From NCBI RefSeq assembly GCF_009389715.1, contig NC_052409.1, positions 6,189,775-6,253,774 of the forward strand: a DNA stretch of 64,000 nt. Reading direction: 5' to 3'. This document shows, in pieces, positions 22,446 through 34,798 of this stretch. Position 1 is the stretch's first letter; every line of letters starts with the position of its first letter. A program made the translations under genes and the position numbers. The notes under the pieces are model-generated. The model saw nothing but the letters and a program-made list of their open reading frames with translations. It made no database searches and was not told the origin of the DNA. This DNA comes from Phoenix dactylifera. Taxonomy: Eukaryota; Streptophyta; Magnoliopsida; Arecales; Arecaceae.

Positions 22446-22610
22446 AATGGTATCAGAGCAAACCCAACCCATAACCTTTGTGGACTAGAGGGCACTGCCT
22501 CACGGATCTATTGAGACTGACTACGAGCCGATCGTGGTGTTTGTGATTAGATTTGAATGGATTTGAACCTTTAGCCTGACGAGAATATCAGGACTTGAAC
22601 GAGGGGAGTA

Positions 22611-22747
22611 TGTGAGGACCCATGCGGGTGTGTGTTTAGTCCCATATCGGTTATTTGCTGGGTAGATCTTGGATACTTATACAAGATCAAGGAACCCAAA
22701 TAATATCTTTTGTCTAGCCATTTTGGGTGAGGTGCTGGGTTATTACA
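22611..22747 (+). repeat. 3' LTR of TRIM
   Basis: 137 bp, preceded by the polypurine tract GAGGGGAG. Confidence 0.93.
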
Positions 22748-22752
22748 TATTC

Positions 22753-23892
22753 CATAGTCTATATATACCTATTCTAGACAAATATATATGATTTAGTTAA
22801 GACTTTGCTCAAGGGAGGAGAAAAAAGACTGTATATTGACTAAAATTGGGAGTTCATTTACCAGATAGGGGCACAGTCAACAATGCCTCCTTTCTCATGA
22901 TTTCAACAAAAAACAATGGCTTTTCTCAAGCGCATCACCTGTGTTCAGTGCTCATTAAGTATAAGAAAAAAAATGAATTTCTATAGTTTCTCAGGAAAAC
23001 TCTGTTGCTACAAATAACCCACCATTTTAGCTTTCAAAATGCCCCTGATAATGAAATTTTTAATTTATGCTGTGTAGAATTTTGAAAACACATAGCTTTG
23101 CGAACTTTTTCCAATATCTTAACCTTATTTTAACAACCAACACCACCTAGAAATTTTCATTATTCAAAATTTTAAATTTAAATTCAAAAAAGGCTAAAAT
23201 GATAATTTTGAATTTTAAAATTTCAAATACAGCTTTGAGGATTTTATGTAGAATGTTTCTGAGCGTACGATAAAATCAATGCAGATTTGAGATAGCAGGT
23301 TGTTTGAGATTATATGTTCCACAAAATGATGTCGTTATAAAATTAAAAAAAATTCCTAAAATTATCAAATGAGAAATTTTCAGTTTGAATAAAAATTTAC
23401 ATAATTAAAAACCTTCTAATGTCATTAATTAAGGATCTAACCAAAAGAGAAAAAAGTTAACCCCCAAAACCATGGAGTTGCACTATATGTTCTTGATACG
23501 TCATCATGCCTGGATAATCTATGTGATGGAAGAACTTCCTGGAGAGAATTTAAAAGAAGAATGTTAATTTCTACAAAGTAAACAATATAATCAAAGTTAT
23601 AATTATAATTGTGCATACCAACAAAGAAATCAATTCACAGCAATAGATCACAAAACTACCTATTTTTTCAAGTATATTTCTTGTTATTCGACTCTTACAA
23701 TTCACACAAGAGTGCAACATAATCTATTTATATGCTCTTTTTTAGATATACAACAAAACATGCTCCCTCTTGGATCATGCCATGCAACAAATATACAAGA
23801 TCTTCAATTCCTAAGAATCTAATAAAAAAATCAGTACAAAAACTAATTAAATCATCATGTCTATTGCATAACCACCAACTTGGAGTTATTAA

Positions 23893-23898
<6 letters not shown>
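22753..23898. other. AT-rich intergenic DNA
   Basis: No gene, RNA or paired repeat was recognised. Confidence 0.5.

Positions 23899-23924
<26 letters not shown>
23899..23924. repeat. (TA)n microsatellite
   Basis: About thirteen TA units occur just upstream of the TIR element at 23945. Confidence 0.85.
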
Positions 23925-23944
23925 TAACTTAGGCTATAACTCTT

Positions 23945-24557
23945 AGGGCTGCAAATGGGTTGACTCGACCCATGACTCGACTCGACCCGGCTCGACTCGC
24001 ATAAAATTCAACCCGAATTTTAGGACCCGCGGGGCCGGATCGGATCCTAACTTTGGACCCGCAGGGTCGGGTCGGATCCTAAATTTTTCGGGTCGGATCA
24101 GATCCACCCAATTTCAACCCAAACTCGGACCCGACCTGACCCTTTTTTTTTTTCGGCCAGTTTTTTTTTAGAGAATGTTGCATTGATGCTTGGGACCGGC
24201 TTGTTGAATTTAGAGAATGTTGAATTTGAACATGTGAATATAGCTTATCTAGTAAAATATTTATTTTCTTTTTCAAAAAAATTTAGGGCAATAATTGCTT
24301 GATGTTATTTACTATTATATAGTGGAACTTTAAATATAACAATACATAGACTCAGACTCGACTCGGACCTAACTCGGACCCAACTCGACCCAACTTAAAT
24401 GACCCATCGGGTCAAAATTTGTAGGCATGGACCCGATCCGACCCGACTCGATCCGATTTTCAATTGAGTCGGATTTGAATCAAAAATTAGAATTCAAATA
24501 AGAAACTGGATCGGATCGGGCCATTAAGGATCCGACCCGATCCATTTGTAGCCCTAA
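23945..24557. mobile_element. GGGTCGG-rich TIR element upstream of the 24676 gene
   Basis: The left end AGGGCTGCAAATGG mirrors the right end CCATTTGTAGCCCTAA. The inner parts are runs of GACCCGACC, CGACTCGACC and GGGTCGGATCGG in opposite orientation at the two ends, so the element can form a long hairpin. No transposase frame exists. ATAAC occurs near both outer edges but is not flush with the ends, so the target duplication is uncertain. Similar ends on the element at 31428-32796 suggest a related hAT-like family. It stops 118 bp before the next gene's ATG. Confidence 0.65.
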
Positions 24558-24675
24558 TAACCGTGTAGTAATAATTTTATTTTGGAACTTCACAAGAAGT
24601 CTACCCCTTCCCGACTCCCGACTTAAAAAGGCTTCTTTGGTCCTTCCCCTCCGCCCCCCTCTCTCTCTTTCTCCG

Positions 24676-27600
24676 ATGATCCGCGTCAGCAGCGGGCCTT
24701 CCGGCAACTACGGCCCACCGCCGGCCGCGGCGGCTCCCGCCTCCATGTATTCCTCCAACCTCTCGCCTCTCGCCCCTCCTTTCACCGTCGCCTCCATGAC
24801 CAACCTCTCCCCGCCGCCCCCACCTCCGCCCGCCCTGCAACCGTCGTCCTTCCAGCCCTTTCTTGCGTTCCCCAGCAATCCTCCCGAGTGGTCCCCAGCC
24901 GCCGCCGTCGCCGCCTCTTCCGCCTCCCGGATGTCTTGCATCACCGCCGACTCCTACCGCTCCTTCCCGAGTACCGGCGTCATCAAGAACCCCTGTTACC
25001 ATCGATACTGTCCCAGCTTGCAGAGTTCCGGCCTTGATCCCCTGGAGCCCCCTCCAGAGTATGAGAGTTATGCCGGGGTTGGGGTGGGCCCGTGGAACGG
25101 GCCGTTCGATGGAGGGGAAGTCGGGCGGGGGAAGGTTCCCGATGGGGTCTCTTCGTGGATGGATCCTTCCTCGAGCTACGGGGTCCCATCTCTTCAGGAA
25201 GGTATCTCTTCTTTGTGATCGTTCTTCTTGTGGCTCGGATGATGTTTGTTTCTTTTGAAACTCGTGACAAATAATTGAACTTTAGTGGTAAAGGAGTTCT
25301 GGTAGCTTCTTGAGTTTAGGGATTGCATGATAACATTACTACTACATTACTGATATGATTTGTGGATTGTAGATATCTGTTATAAATATGTTCTTTAACG
25401 GAATTTCTTAAAGTTACCATTTTTAATATATTAGGTTGAAACAAGATAGATGCCAATATCAAGAAGGAAAGAAAGAAAAGATGGAAGTGCCAAAAGATTT
25501 TGTGTGATGTAACTTCATCTTTTTTTTCTTTTTCTTTATGATGTACTTTTTTCTTTGCAATGTCTATGGTCTATTGATGCAAAATCATTCTTATAGGATG
25601 AAAATGTATCTGACCAAGAAACATTCTGAGAATAGATGATGGAAGGGTACTGCATCGTTTCACTGTGATCCCTCTTCCATGTGTTGAAATAATATTTTGG
25701 TGAACTTTAATAATTGGGAGAAAAAGTTCTTTTATGAGATTACGATTAAGCATCGAACCTATATGAAATGGCTTGGTATTTTGATTTCGCATGTTGGGCC
25801 TTTTACCCATTCCTGGTGATCACTTATTGAATTGTTTCTGTAAAGATAGAAGTATTACAAATACTTTTGTTTGTCTAGAAATATGTATTTGAGTCAGAAA
25901 GAATCATGAGATGCACCTGACTTATGATGGTGAACTTGGTAACAATGAACTTGAGAGTAACCCATGTACATATTTATTAATTTTTATTCTGAATCTCTTC
26001 CTAGTAATTGTGCTTATGTAAGATTATGGTTATCTAAATGCTTAACGTGTCTATTTTTTGTACTTTTGCAATGTCTTCCCATCTATTGGCTGTCATTACC
26101 ATAACATATACAAATTGCTGATGCTTTGAGACTTCATCTTTGAGGTGTCATGGAGTCACAGCCATTCACCTCACAAAGAGAGGTTCATCTTAGTTACATT
26201 CTTTAGGTCTTATGTACTTTTGTCGGATGTGAATGTTTTAGCCTTCAATTATTGCCCCAGTCAAATAATGGAATTGAGGTTTTCATCTTCGTTATGACGA
26301 AAGTAAGACAATTTGATATTTCCATGAACTCAGTTTTCTTACAATGGAGCAATTCAGGCATGGGAGAGGTGAAGGTAAATTTCAAATGGAAAAAGAAAAT
26401 TAAAACAATTTGTGCTTGAGAGGTTTAACAGTGCATAATTTCACCCTGTCTTTCTTGCTACTGGCTTTTCAGGTTCCATTACCCTCTTCTAGACATCATA
26501 ATGTTTCCTGTAAGCTTAATTCTACTATAATATGTGAAAATATGCAATACATTAGAAAAATAAAGGTTCCTTTTTTCTTACTACATCAAAAAAGAGAGGA
26601 GAAAATTAACTTGAATTTGATAACAAGAAGGTACAAAAGAAACTCATCTCAACTCAATTAAGCCTTAATCCCAAACTAGTTGGGGTCACTACATATTTCT
26701 GTTTTCTCCATTCGGCTATATTACAAACTCTGCCTGTGTTTTGTATATAGCTGGACCTAAGCCTAGATATAGGAGGGTTATAGTAGGTTGACGGCTGACA
26801 TGAAACTATAGTTACTTCCTATGGACATGAATTCATATAAGAAGTTACAAAAGAAAGTGACTACCATTTGTTGATTCTATTTTGAATTACTCAATGTCTA
26901 TAATGGTGAAGTAAGACATGCAAATTAATGTAAAGAAGCATGGTTCAAGAACGACGGGGGTTGCAAAAGGCCACTATTCAGACTTTGATCCGATCGGGGA
27001 GAAGAAATTTTTTTTTCAACCCGCTCAACTCAAATCTCTCAAAAGAAAACTAGAAGAAGATGGAGAAATCTTGAAGTAAGGCTTTAAGTCCCCTTCTTTT
27101 TCATTGATCCTTAAAAAAAGAGGTACATAGCCTCTATTTATAATTTGAGGTCCGTCTTAACACAATTTGGGTCGGATTCTTCTTCTGAATCCTAGTAGGA
27201 CTCTTTTTTCTAAAATAGACATCTCTTGTAGAAAAAAACTAAAAATCTGAAGGAGATAGATCTCGACTTCTACATCAATTCTGTCTTTTATTGCTTCGCT
27301 TGATTCTTCTCGGATAGAGAGAGACGCCCAATCAAAGTCTTACCCAAAAAAGAACTTTCGGTTTGACTAGCCCGTTTTGGGGTCTAATGGTGGAATTTCA
27401 TTCAAATTCATTCTCTTAGTTGTAGATCTTCAAAAGATATCTAATTTTTTAAAAAATCATCTCAATCGGGCATCGTATGACCAAGTTTTAGCCTTTGGAA
27501 ATTTGGCTGCGACTCGACTTTTCGATGTGACGGATCTCGCTCTTGAACCCTATCCAGCCTTGCTCGTAGTGGCAAAAGTGATTCACATCGAGTCTGGTGA

Positions 27601-30600
27601 TTCTCTTGAATACTTGTAGTGGTCAAAGTGTTCCGCATCAAGTTTGATAATCCTTCCGAATACTCGTAGTGACCAAAGTATTTCACATTGAGTTTGGTGA
27701 TTTTTCTGAATATTCTTAGTGGCCAAACTGGTCCACATTGAGTCTAGTGATCCTCCTGAATCGGAGCTTTCTTTGTTTAGAAAATTCAACTTCTACTAAA
27801 TCAGAACTGAAGATGAAAAAACGCTTGCTTCCCTGCCTTATGGCTGAACCATTTGGTTTTGCTCAAAGATAGAGTTGTTGATGCTTGTATTGAAGGCATC
27901 GCCAATCGAGACACGATCTTAGTGAGTTGGGCTATCTTCTTCTCTAGTTGTGCGAGACGTTTTATCATCTCATTATCCATCGAGGTAGAAGTAGCGGCCA
28001 TAGTTTTCTTTGTCCTTTAATGTACTTCAAGTATGGATAGCCCTTCTTCTGACTGCTTGTACCGCTCACGCATCTGGATCATGCACTAAAGCTCCTATAG
28101 ATGTAAAGGACCGAAGCTCTGATACCAACTTGATATGATCAGATCAAATTGAAATTCTACCAGGTAAGAGCATAGCTCTGATACCAACTTACTCCTTTCA
28201 TTCTCCTGAATACTCATAATGGCCAAACTGGTCCACATCAAGTTTGGTAATTTTTCTGGATCAGAGCTCCCCTTGTTTAGGGAATTTAGCTCCCGCTAAA
28301 TCAAAATTAAAGGTGGAAAAACGCTTGCTTCCCCGTATCGCGGTTGAACTACTTGGCTTTGCTTAGAGATGGTTTCTGACTGAGTGCTTCACTCTCGAGT
28401 CTTAGCGAATCACTTGCTCTGCTCCTGCATTTGTACTTCGTGGTAGGGACACTCTTTGCTGTCCTTGTTGATGACGACCAAAAATGAGGTCCAACATTGT
28501 CCAAGTATGAGATATCTTACATTTTCTCTCCATTTAGGTCTGCATAAGTCACAGCAAACAGATCAATGCTGTCTTTTTGACCTTGTTTTGCCCTTGCTAC
28601 TTGAAAATTCAGTAAAATGCATCTTGGATTTAATAAAGCTTGTCTCTCTTCAGTTGGCTTAATATGCTACAATTTATGACCTAGAAAATAATATTCTGAC
28701 TGTACTTTGTATGAACAGTGTTTAATGCTGTTTTAGTAACTTGTGAAACTTACCATATATATATATATTTATTTAGCCATATAGTAAAATGTGCTTCATT
28801 GTATTTAGATTCTCAGAAAAAGGGAACATTCATAAATGAACTAATACATCATGATCTTCCTGTGTTTCTGTCAACTTGAAGGAGTTGCAACTGGAGGCCT
28901 TAGCACCTATGAAGATAATTCTTATGGTATTTGGCATGGAAAATATTTTAATTCTGCAGCAAAAAGAGCATACTTTGGATCAGAAAGTTCTGAATGGCTT
29001 CTTGGGAAGCAGTCAACAATTTATGGTGAAAGCACGACCTACCCTTATAACTTTTCTGGGGCATCAGTTTTGTCTCCAAGTGCAGTACTTGAAGGAACGT
29101 CTTATTCTCAGATACCAGACTCAACTTCTGTGATGGAGCCATGCGACCCCTTTATCTCAAATTCTTCTTATGATAGGTATATGGCACAACTTGATTCATA
29201 TTCGACTAATCCCACAGCTTATAATCAAGCTACAGCATGTTCTACCTCAGGCCAAGTATATACACCATCAGCATTAATTAGTTCGACCATGGATTATAGT
29301 ACATCAAAAAATAGATATTCAACAGTTCATCATGCCGTTCCATATAAGATGATTGACACAGGCAATGTAGCATCCAACCAAAAGGAGCCTAGCATCAATC
29401 AATTTGTACAGTGTAAAGAGGGTCAGGATGAGAAGAGCAGAGCAAATTACAGTCTGAACAATAATATCATTGGGACTGTGACCTATGAAAAAAAGTTCCC
29501 TTCTAGCAACAATTCATCTACTGAAAAATACATGGGTTTCCCTACAGGGGGAGATTCTGGGTTGAAAATCAAACATTTGAAAATTTCTGATTCCTCTAAC
29601 TCTGCATGTCGTTCTGCACAACTTGAAGATTCCATGCAAAGTTCTTCAGAAACACTCGATGAGGTCAACCTTGCTGTGGATTCACCATGTTGGAAAGGAA
29701 CTCCAGCTTCTCGACAATCACCATTTAAAGTCGGTGAAACAGTATGTGTTCAGCCTGTATGTAAGGAATCAGAAGGTAACAGTTGTTTGGATAAAGGTCA
29801 AAAGCCTCTTCCTGACAGTGTTGCATATTCAGGAACTCCTGCTGAGCATGTTGGAAATTTGATTTGTGGTGAGAACAGAAAAAAATCTTCTGTAGCTGAG
29901 ATAGGGGGATCTTCTTCAGTTATTTCTTTAAACATGCAGCAGAAATCTGAAAATGATTACAAGACAGGGTTAGATTGCAAAAAGGATCCCAATAGAAAGG
30001 ATGTTCAATGTGCAGATAACCTTAGAGAACAGGCAAATGAAGTTAGGAAAGACAAGAATATTGATTCTGAAGCAAAAGATGATAATGCGACACAATGCGA
30101 TAAAAAAAAAAGTACTGCTGTTGACCAGTTCACATCAGCCGATGGAAATATTAATCCTGAGAAAGGTCTTGATTCTCCAATTTAAATGTTTCAGTTGATT
30201 CTAATCTACATACTTGGATACCCTTTTTTTCTCCTTTTTTTCCCAGGAGTTTAGTTTTGCGGGTGCGTTGAATTACTTGGCTCATTGCTTCTTTCAGGTT
30301 CATCTTCATTGAAACTGAACAATATAGAGCTGCTTATTAGGGCAATGCATTCTTCCTCAAAACTTCTCTTGTCTACTGAATGGAGTAAGGACAATAAATT
30401 GGAAGAAGATGACCGTAGTCTCCTCTGGCTAGTCATTCAAAATCTTGAAGCATTTTTGCTGAGGAATGAAAAGGTATGTGATTTTGACTATCTCATCATT
30501 AGCTTGAGTTTGTCTCTTATTTTAGTCCAAATATGATAGAACTATGTTCTGCAAGTCAACTGTACTACAATATATACTTGATTTACCTGTGTATAGTTTA

Positions 30601-33600
30601 CAGAATAGGTGACTATTACAATTGAATCAGTCTCTCCAGCTTTAACCAGCTCTGTGTTATCAGTGTTAGTTGTTGGATATTCGGATATTAAAATTCAGTT
30701 GGTTATATTCATCTCTTCGTAGAATGCACTCAAGTCTGAGAGAAGCATCAAAATTTGTCTTTGGAAGTTATATATGATATGATTAATCTACGAAATATTG
30801 GAATCGGTGTTTCTTCCAAATTCCATGTTAAAACTAATCATTCTAGTGATGCAATTCTGAATCTTTTTGCTACCTTTTATTTATTATCTGAATAATAACT
30901 ATGTTGTCTGCATGCTGATTTTTTTTTTCCTTTTGTTGGTTGGGGGGAGGGCAAGGGATACATAACTACATGCAATCATGCATTTTATTAGTTTATTCAG
31001 ATTTGAGTTTTGACATATAGAAGGAAGAATAGTTAGCTCAAAGTTCTATATTCACTCACAATTATCTATCGGTAATCTTACTTCCTAATGTAGAGCTCAT
31101 CAATTTGACCATGTGGAATTGGGTTGTCTGAATGCATTTTTATTTTTGTTTGTCTTGCATTCTTTAAGTTTATAAATATTTTGGAGGCTTATTACATGTA
31201 ATCAATAATATTTTTGCTTTCTATTTACGCACAATTGGTATAACTCAAAGTTTTTTTTTGTATATAATGCTTGCATTTTGATCCACCCTTGATACAGGAA
31301 TTTAAACTTCATAATATATTTCTAATGTAGGGCATGCTATATCTTTCTTAAATGAAATAAATGTCCCGGTATCTAATTTCAAGGAATGACCCATCCTAAT
31401 ATTTAAAGAATTTAGCCCCTATACTAAGGGTGGCAAAATATGACCCGACCGGCCAATCTGACCCGTGTTCGACCCGCCATAAACAGGTTTGGATTTGGCC
31501 TAAATAGGTTTGGGTCGTAAACAGTTTGACCCGTTTAACCTGTTTATTAATTGGGTCGGATATATATTTTAGATGTTTGTGACCTGTTTAACCCGTTTAG
31601 GTCGTAATTTGATCTGTTGCCGTCCATCTCGATCAGATGGTTTATAATCAGCAGGGTCCTCACAAATCCTAGCTCTTTTATATTCCCCTAGTCCACTCTT
31701 CTTCCGCCATCTCTCATTGTCACCGAATGGTGGAGCTCCCGGAGACGTACGTGTGCGCGCCCTCGACGGAGCGCGGCCGCGGGATCTTGATCTCCGGCGA
31801 CCCCAAAACCAACTCCATTGTCTACACCAACGGCCGGTCGGTGATCATCTGCTGCCTCGATGCCCCCTGGAGGCATCCATCTACGACGAGCATGCCTACC
31901 AGGCCATCGTTGCTCGCTTCTCCCCCGATGGTGAGTGGGTTGCCTTCGCTGACCTCTCCGGCACCGTTCGGATCTGGGGCCGCTACGGCGACTGCATCCT
32001 CAAGATCGAGTTCCGCATCCTCTCCGGCCGCATGGACGACCTTCAGTGGTCCCCCGATGGCCTCCGAATCCTCCAAGGCATGGGGACGAGAAAGTCGACC
32101 AAGGGGTGCGACGGCGACGGTAGCCGGAGACTCCAAGGCAAGCGATCCACCCCCGTTCCTTTCTTCTTGCTTCTTCTTTGTATTCTTGATATATAATCCT
32201 TCATTTCATGCCCAGTTTCGGCATTTCTTTAGGGTAACTTCCCCATTCTTATGGTTCTTGATTTCTAGTTTGATTCCGGTGCTCGATGGTGATTTATTTG
32301 ATTCTTTTTTTCATCTAGTTTCCAGAGAAGGTTTTCTAGTGCAGTTGTGTTGGTTTCTTGATTTCTTGTCTGGTGTCTTTTTTTTTTTTTTTTAACTTTT
32401 GTGTCCAGTAGCGATCTCGGTGTCTAGTTTTGTGATCATTTAGATGTGAACCTCATTCTACGGATTAATTAAAACTCTTGGGGGTTTTGATCGTCTATTT
32501 TCGTCTTTAGAATTGGTTTTATGCTAATTTCGGTAGATTCGGCCAAGGTGGCTTTCGAATTGTTTCTTTATAGGCTAAACATGTTAAACAGGTCGGGTCG
32601 GATTGAGCAAATAGGTTACCTATTTATTAAACTGGTTAAACGGGTCGGATCGGTTTACCTGTTTATTAAATATGACAGGTTTATATTGTAATTTCTGACC
32701 TGTTTAATAAACAGGTCGGATTCAGATTTATGATTTTCTGACTCGACCTGCATATGACTCGACCCGTTTATATCGAACCCGATCCGATTGCCACCCCTAC
32801 CCTATTACCCCTTTAAAGACTTTTCCATCAACACGGTTGTCATTGTTTTCTGCTCTGCCACTCTGGCCATAGCATCAGTGTCCTGCTAGAGATATGGAGT
32901 GATAACCTTGGTTTTAGGGGCGGGATGGCCATGGATTGGCACCTTGAAGAATGTCTGGCAGTGATTATGGAGTGAGAAGGTGTGATTGCGATGACAGCAG
33001 GGAAGCCACACTTCTTATGGTGGTTTTTGGTCATTGATGAGAAACTTGAATGTTCTGTAGATATCATGATTAAAGGTGGTTATTACTAGGACTGGTGGAA
33101 TTATAGGATGATGGGCTTGCAACAGCATGATAATGGATGGTGTGGTGATACCTGCTGCCTTAAAGTGGTGGATAGAGCAATCACAGTCATATTATTCAAG
33201 GCAGGTCAAACCATAATGTTGGAAATGAAACATTATGCATAGATTTCTTTAGTATCGATTCTCTGTTGGAGGATATTATGCGTACCTTATTTCTTCTCCT
33301 GTCAATTGTTACTGAGAAGGGAGTCAACAGTAGCATGTTGTGACAACTTACAGGACTGTATTCTCTTACATTCAATGTTTATATTTTGGTAGCTTCATGT
33401 GCATATGTTCAGCATGGACCTATGTTTTAGATTAACATCCTTGTTGAAACTCATCTCCATGGATCTTGTCTTTATCACCATCTACCGCATCAAACTTTTC
33501 CATATTTAATGAAAGAAGGTTTTCTGCAGGGTTCTGTTGAGGGCAGTTCTCATGTTTCCAGGCTAGAGGCTGCTTGTTCTCAGAATACAGGTCTAGAGAC

Positions 33601-34798
33601 TGATGCTGCATGCCAGAGCAACACGAACAACACCCATGACATGAAGGTTAACATGCAATGGATTGGTTATAATATGGAGACCAGTGAGTTCGTGCATTTA
33701 TTTTCCAAAGGTCGTGACATAAATTTGGGGAAAGTTGATGGGATAATGCAGGTATGACTTACAACTCTGAGATAGAAGCTGTTAAGAAACATTTTTTTAT
33801 TCATGCTGTTATGCTTGCACCTTTTATCCATCTGCAGGACCTAGGGAATGTTCTAGAAAAAAGTTTCTCTGATGGGGATGACAACCCACGGATGCTGTTA
33901 TATAAGAATCTGTGGATTGAGGCAGAAGTTGCACTGTGTAGACTGAAATATGAGCTTCAGCTTGCTCGCATGAAGATTGAGGCGGACAATCGTAAGTGCC
34001 AGACAAAAGGTGATGCTTTTGGTGCTGATTGGACTTCTTGTTCACCTTTTTTTGTCCTTGTAAAGAGATTCGTCACTTTGCAGCAAATCCTAATGATTCA
34101 TTAGAATTTCAGGTAAGCTGCCCCCAGTGACCACATCACCAAGCCCAAGCATGGTGCATGATGTCAATGGACATGATGCGCCATTGAAGGCCAAGGAGAA
34201 CTTGTCTGGTGTTTGTTCTTCCCTCTTGGCAAATGCAGGTAAGAATAGTTCCGGAAAACCTCACAAGGCACTTTCTGTGCTGTCATCAAATGGGGGCAAG
34301 TCGGAGGATCTTGAAGCATTTGTAATGGATCATAAAAGATCTCTGAAGCAGCAGACTGATGTATGGAATTCTTGGAGCATTAATGAACAGCCGAAGATTT
34401 TTGACTCATTGGACTTTGGAGTTTGCTCAGGAACAAAAGAGACTGCACATAGTTCTTGTTCTGACAATGAAAATAATTCTGGGCTGAAGCAACCATCAAT
34501 AAAGCTTGCTGATTTGACTTTCACAGAGAGTAGCCTACCTTCATATCTGAACGGTGGACCTAGAAATTCAGGTTTAGTTGTTGAGAGACAGCATCCTCGT
34601 ACAAACAGCAATGAAGATATTAGACTGCCTTCAACTATTTATGGAGATGCAGCGACCAGAGAGTTCTGTTCGAGCTCTTTGGGTGGAAAGGTGATTCAGC
34701 CATCCATAACAAAGAAGCAGGGGAGTTGTTCGCTCTCTGGTGGATATGATAGCCCCTCATCGGAATGGGAGCATGTACTGAAGGAGGATATTTTGTAG
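24676..34798 (+). CDS. Conserved plant protein of unknown function, 6 exons, 1021 aa
   Basis: The exons are 24676-25201, 28882-30165, 30298-30473, 33530-33751, 33838-34009 and 34113-34798. All join in frame at GT/AG borders and end at TAG. Residues 1-175 are rich in Pro, Ala and Ser and look disordered. The long exon 2 is Ser/Asn-rich with a motif [15 protein letters not shown] near 434-448. Exon 3 gives a helical stretch ([16 protein letters not shown] to [11 protein letters not shown]). Exon 5 has the most family-like signature, [17 protein letters not shown] near 756-772, which I recall from large plant proteins of undefined role; I give no symbol. No enzyme motif, membrane span or signal peptide is seen. 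A nuclear or cytoplasmic scaffold role would be guesswork. An alternative acceptor before 34084 exists but leads to a stop. Intron 1 (3.7 kb) and intron 3 (3.1 kb) hold mobile DNA. The start is the first ATG in the open frame. Confidence 0.82.
26655..26690. repeat. Plant-wide dispersed motif CCCAAACTAGTTGGGGTC
   Basis: The phrase AAGCCTTAATCCCAAACTAG followed by TTGGGGTC is a well known dispersed, partly palindromic repeat in many plant genomes. It lies in intron 1 of the 24676 gene. The parent element is not delimited. Confidence 0.45.
27000..28380 (-). mobile_element. Decayed LTR retroelement in intron, minus strand
   Basis: On the minus strand TGGTATCAGAGC, a methionine tRNA primer site, occurs at plus 28112-28126 and again near 28169-28182. 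About 100 bases downstream (element sense) a frame opens at 28001 with [19 protein letters not shown] and [15 protein letters not shown], a coiled start typical of gag. Further along, plus 27136-27146 reads as a minus-strand TATAAATAGAG, as in an LTR promoter. Segments at 27750-27870 and 28250-28380 duplicate each other. No reverse transcriptase or integrase is seen. Borders are approximate. Confidence 0.5.
27566..27765. repeat. Four tandem 50-bp repeats
   Basis: The units start at 27566, 27616, 27666 and 27716. Each reads roughly GTAGTGGCCAAAGTG..CAC followed by AT(C/T)GAGT(T/C)TGGTGAT. A fifth, separate copy lies at 28216-28265. They lie within the retroelement remnant. Confidence 0.85.
31428..32796. 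mobile_element. TIR element carrying a host exon (Pack-type), in intron 3
   Basis: The left end AGGGTGGCAAAATATGACCC and the right end GATCCGATTGCCACCCCT are inverted repeats (core GGGTGGCAA / TTGCCACCC). Inside them, arrays of GACCCG, GGGTCGG, CCTGTTTA and TAAACAGG face inward. The centre (about 31620-32570) is unlike the arms and holds the 5' leader, first exon and following T-rich sequence of an AIP1 gene. No transposase is encoded. The target duplication is not clean: CCTATA on the left versus CCTATT on the right. The whole lies in intron 3 of the 24676 gene. Confidence 0.7.
31727..32150 (+). pseudogene. Actin-interacting protein 1 (AIP1/WDR1-type) exon 1 fragment
   Basis: From ATG at 31727 the frame reads [20 protein letters not shown] and [20 protein letters not shown], the conserved N-terminus of plant AIP1, a WD40 protein that helps ADF/cofilin disassemble actin. 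Near 31867 one base is lost and the similarity moves to another frame: [37 protein letters not shown] and [18 protein letters not shown], which are the first WD repeats. After about 32070 similarity fades. The remaining two thirds of AIP1 are absent. The fragment sits inside the TIR element at 31428-32796. It cannot make AIP1 and is a captured copy. Confidence 0.85.

Larger units (their letters stand above)
22309..22747 (+). mobile_element. TRIM retroelement, 439 bp, TSD TATTC
   Basis: Two 137-bp LTRs (22309-22445 and 22611-22747), each starting TGTGAGGA and ending TTACA, flank 165 bp of interior. Two bases after the first LTR stands TGGTATCAGAGC (22448-22459), the classic primer-binding site complementary to initiator methionine tRNA. 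GAACGAGGGGAGTA, a polypurine tract, abuts the second LTR. TATTC occurs at both 22304-22308 and 22748-22752. These features make it a complete TRIM on the plus strand. The LTRs differ at about 19 of 137 sites, so the insertion is old. It encodes no protein. Confidence 0.93.

Noticed and set aside
24601-25002. Minus-strand Gly/Arg-rich frame opposite exon 1 of the 24676 gene
   Set aside because: It is an antisense shadow of a Pro/Ala-rich exon without family features.
27566-27765. Regular 50-bp repeats considered as a CRISPR array
   Set aside because: Units are contiguous and diverged with no distinct spacers, and the sequence is from a plant nucleus.
34084-34112. Extra mini-exon (29 bp) in the 24676 gene
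   Set aside because: Continuing from it reaches a stop at once; direct splicing from 34009 to 34113 keeps the frame to the natural end.
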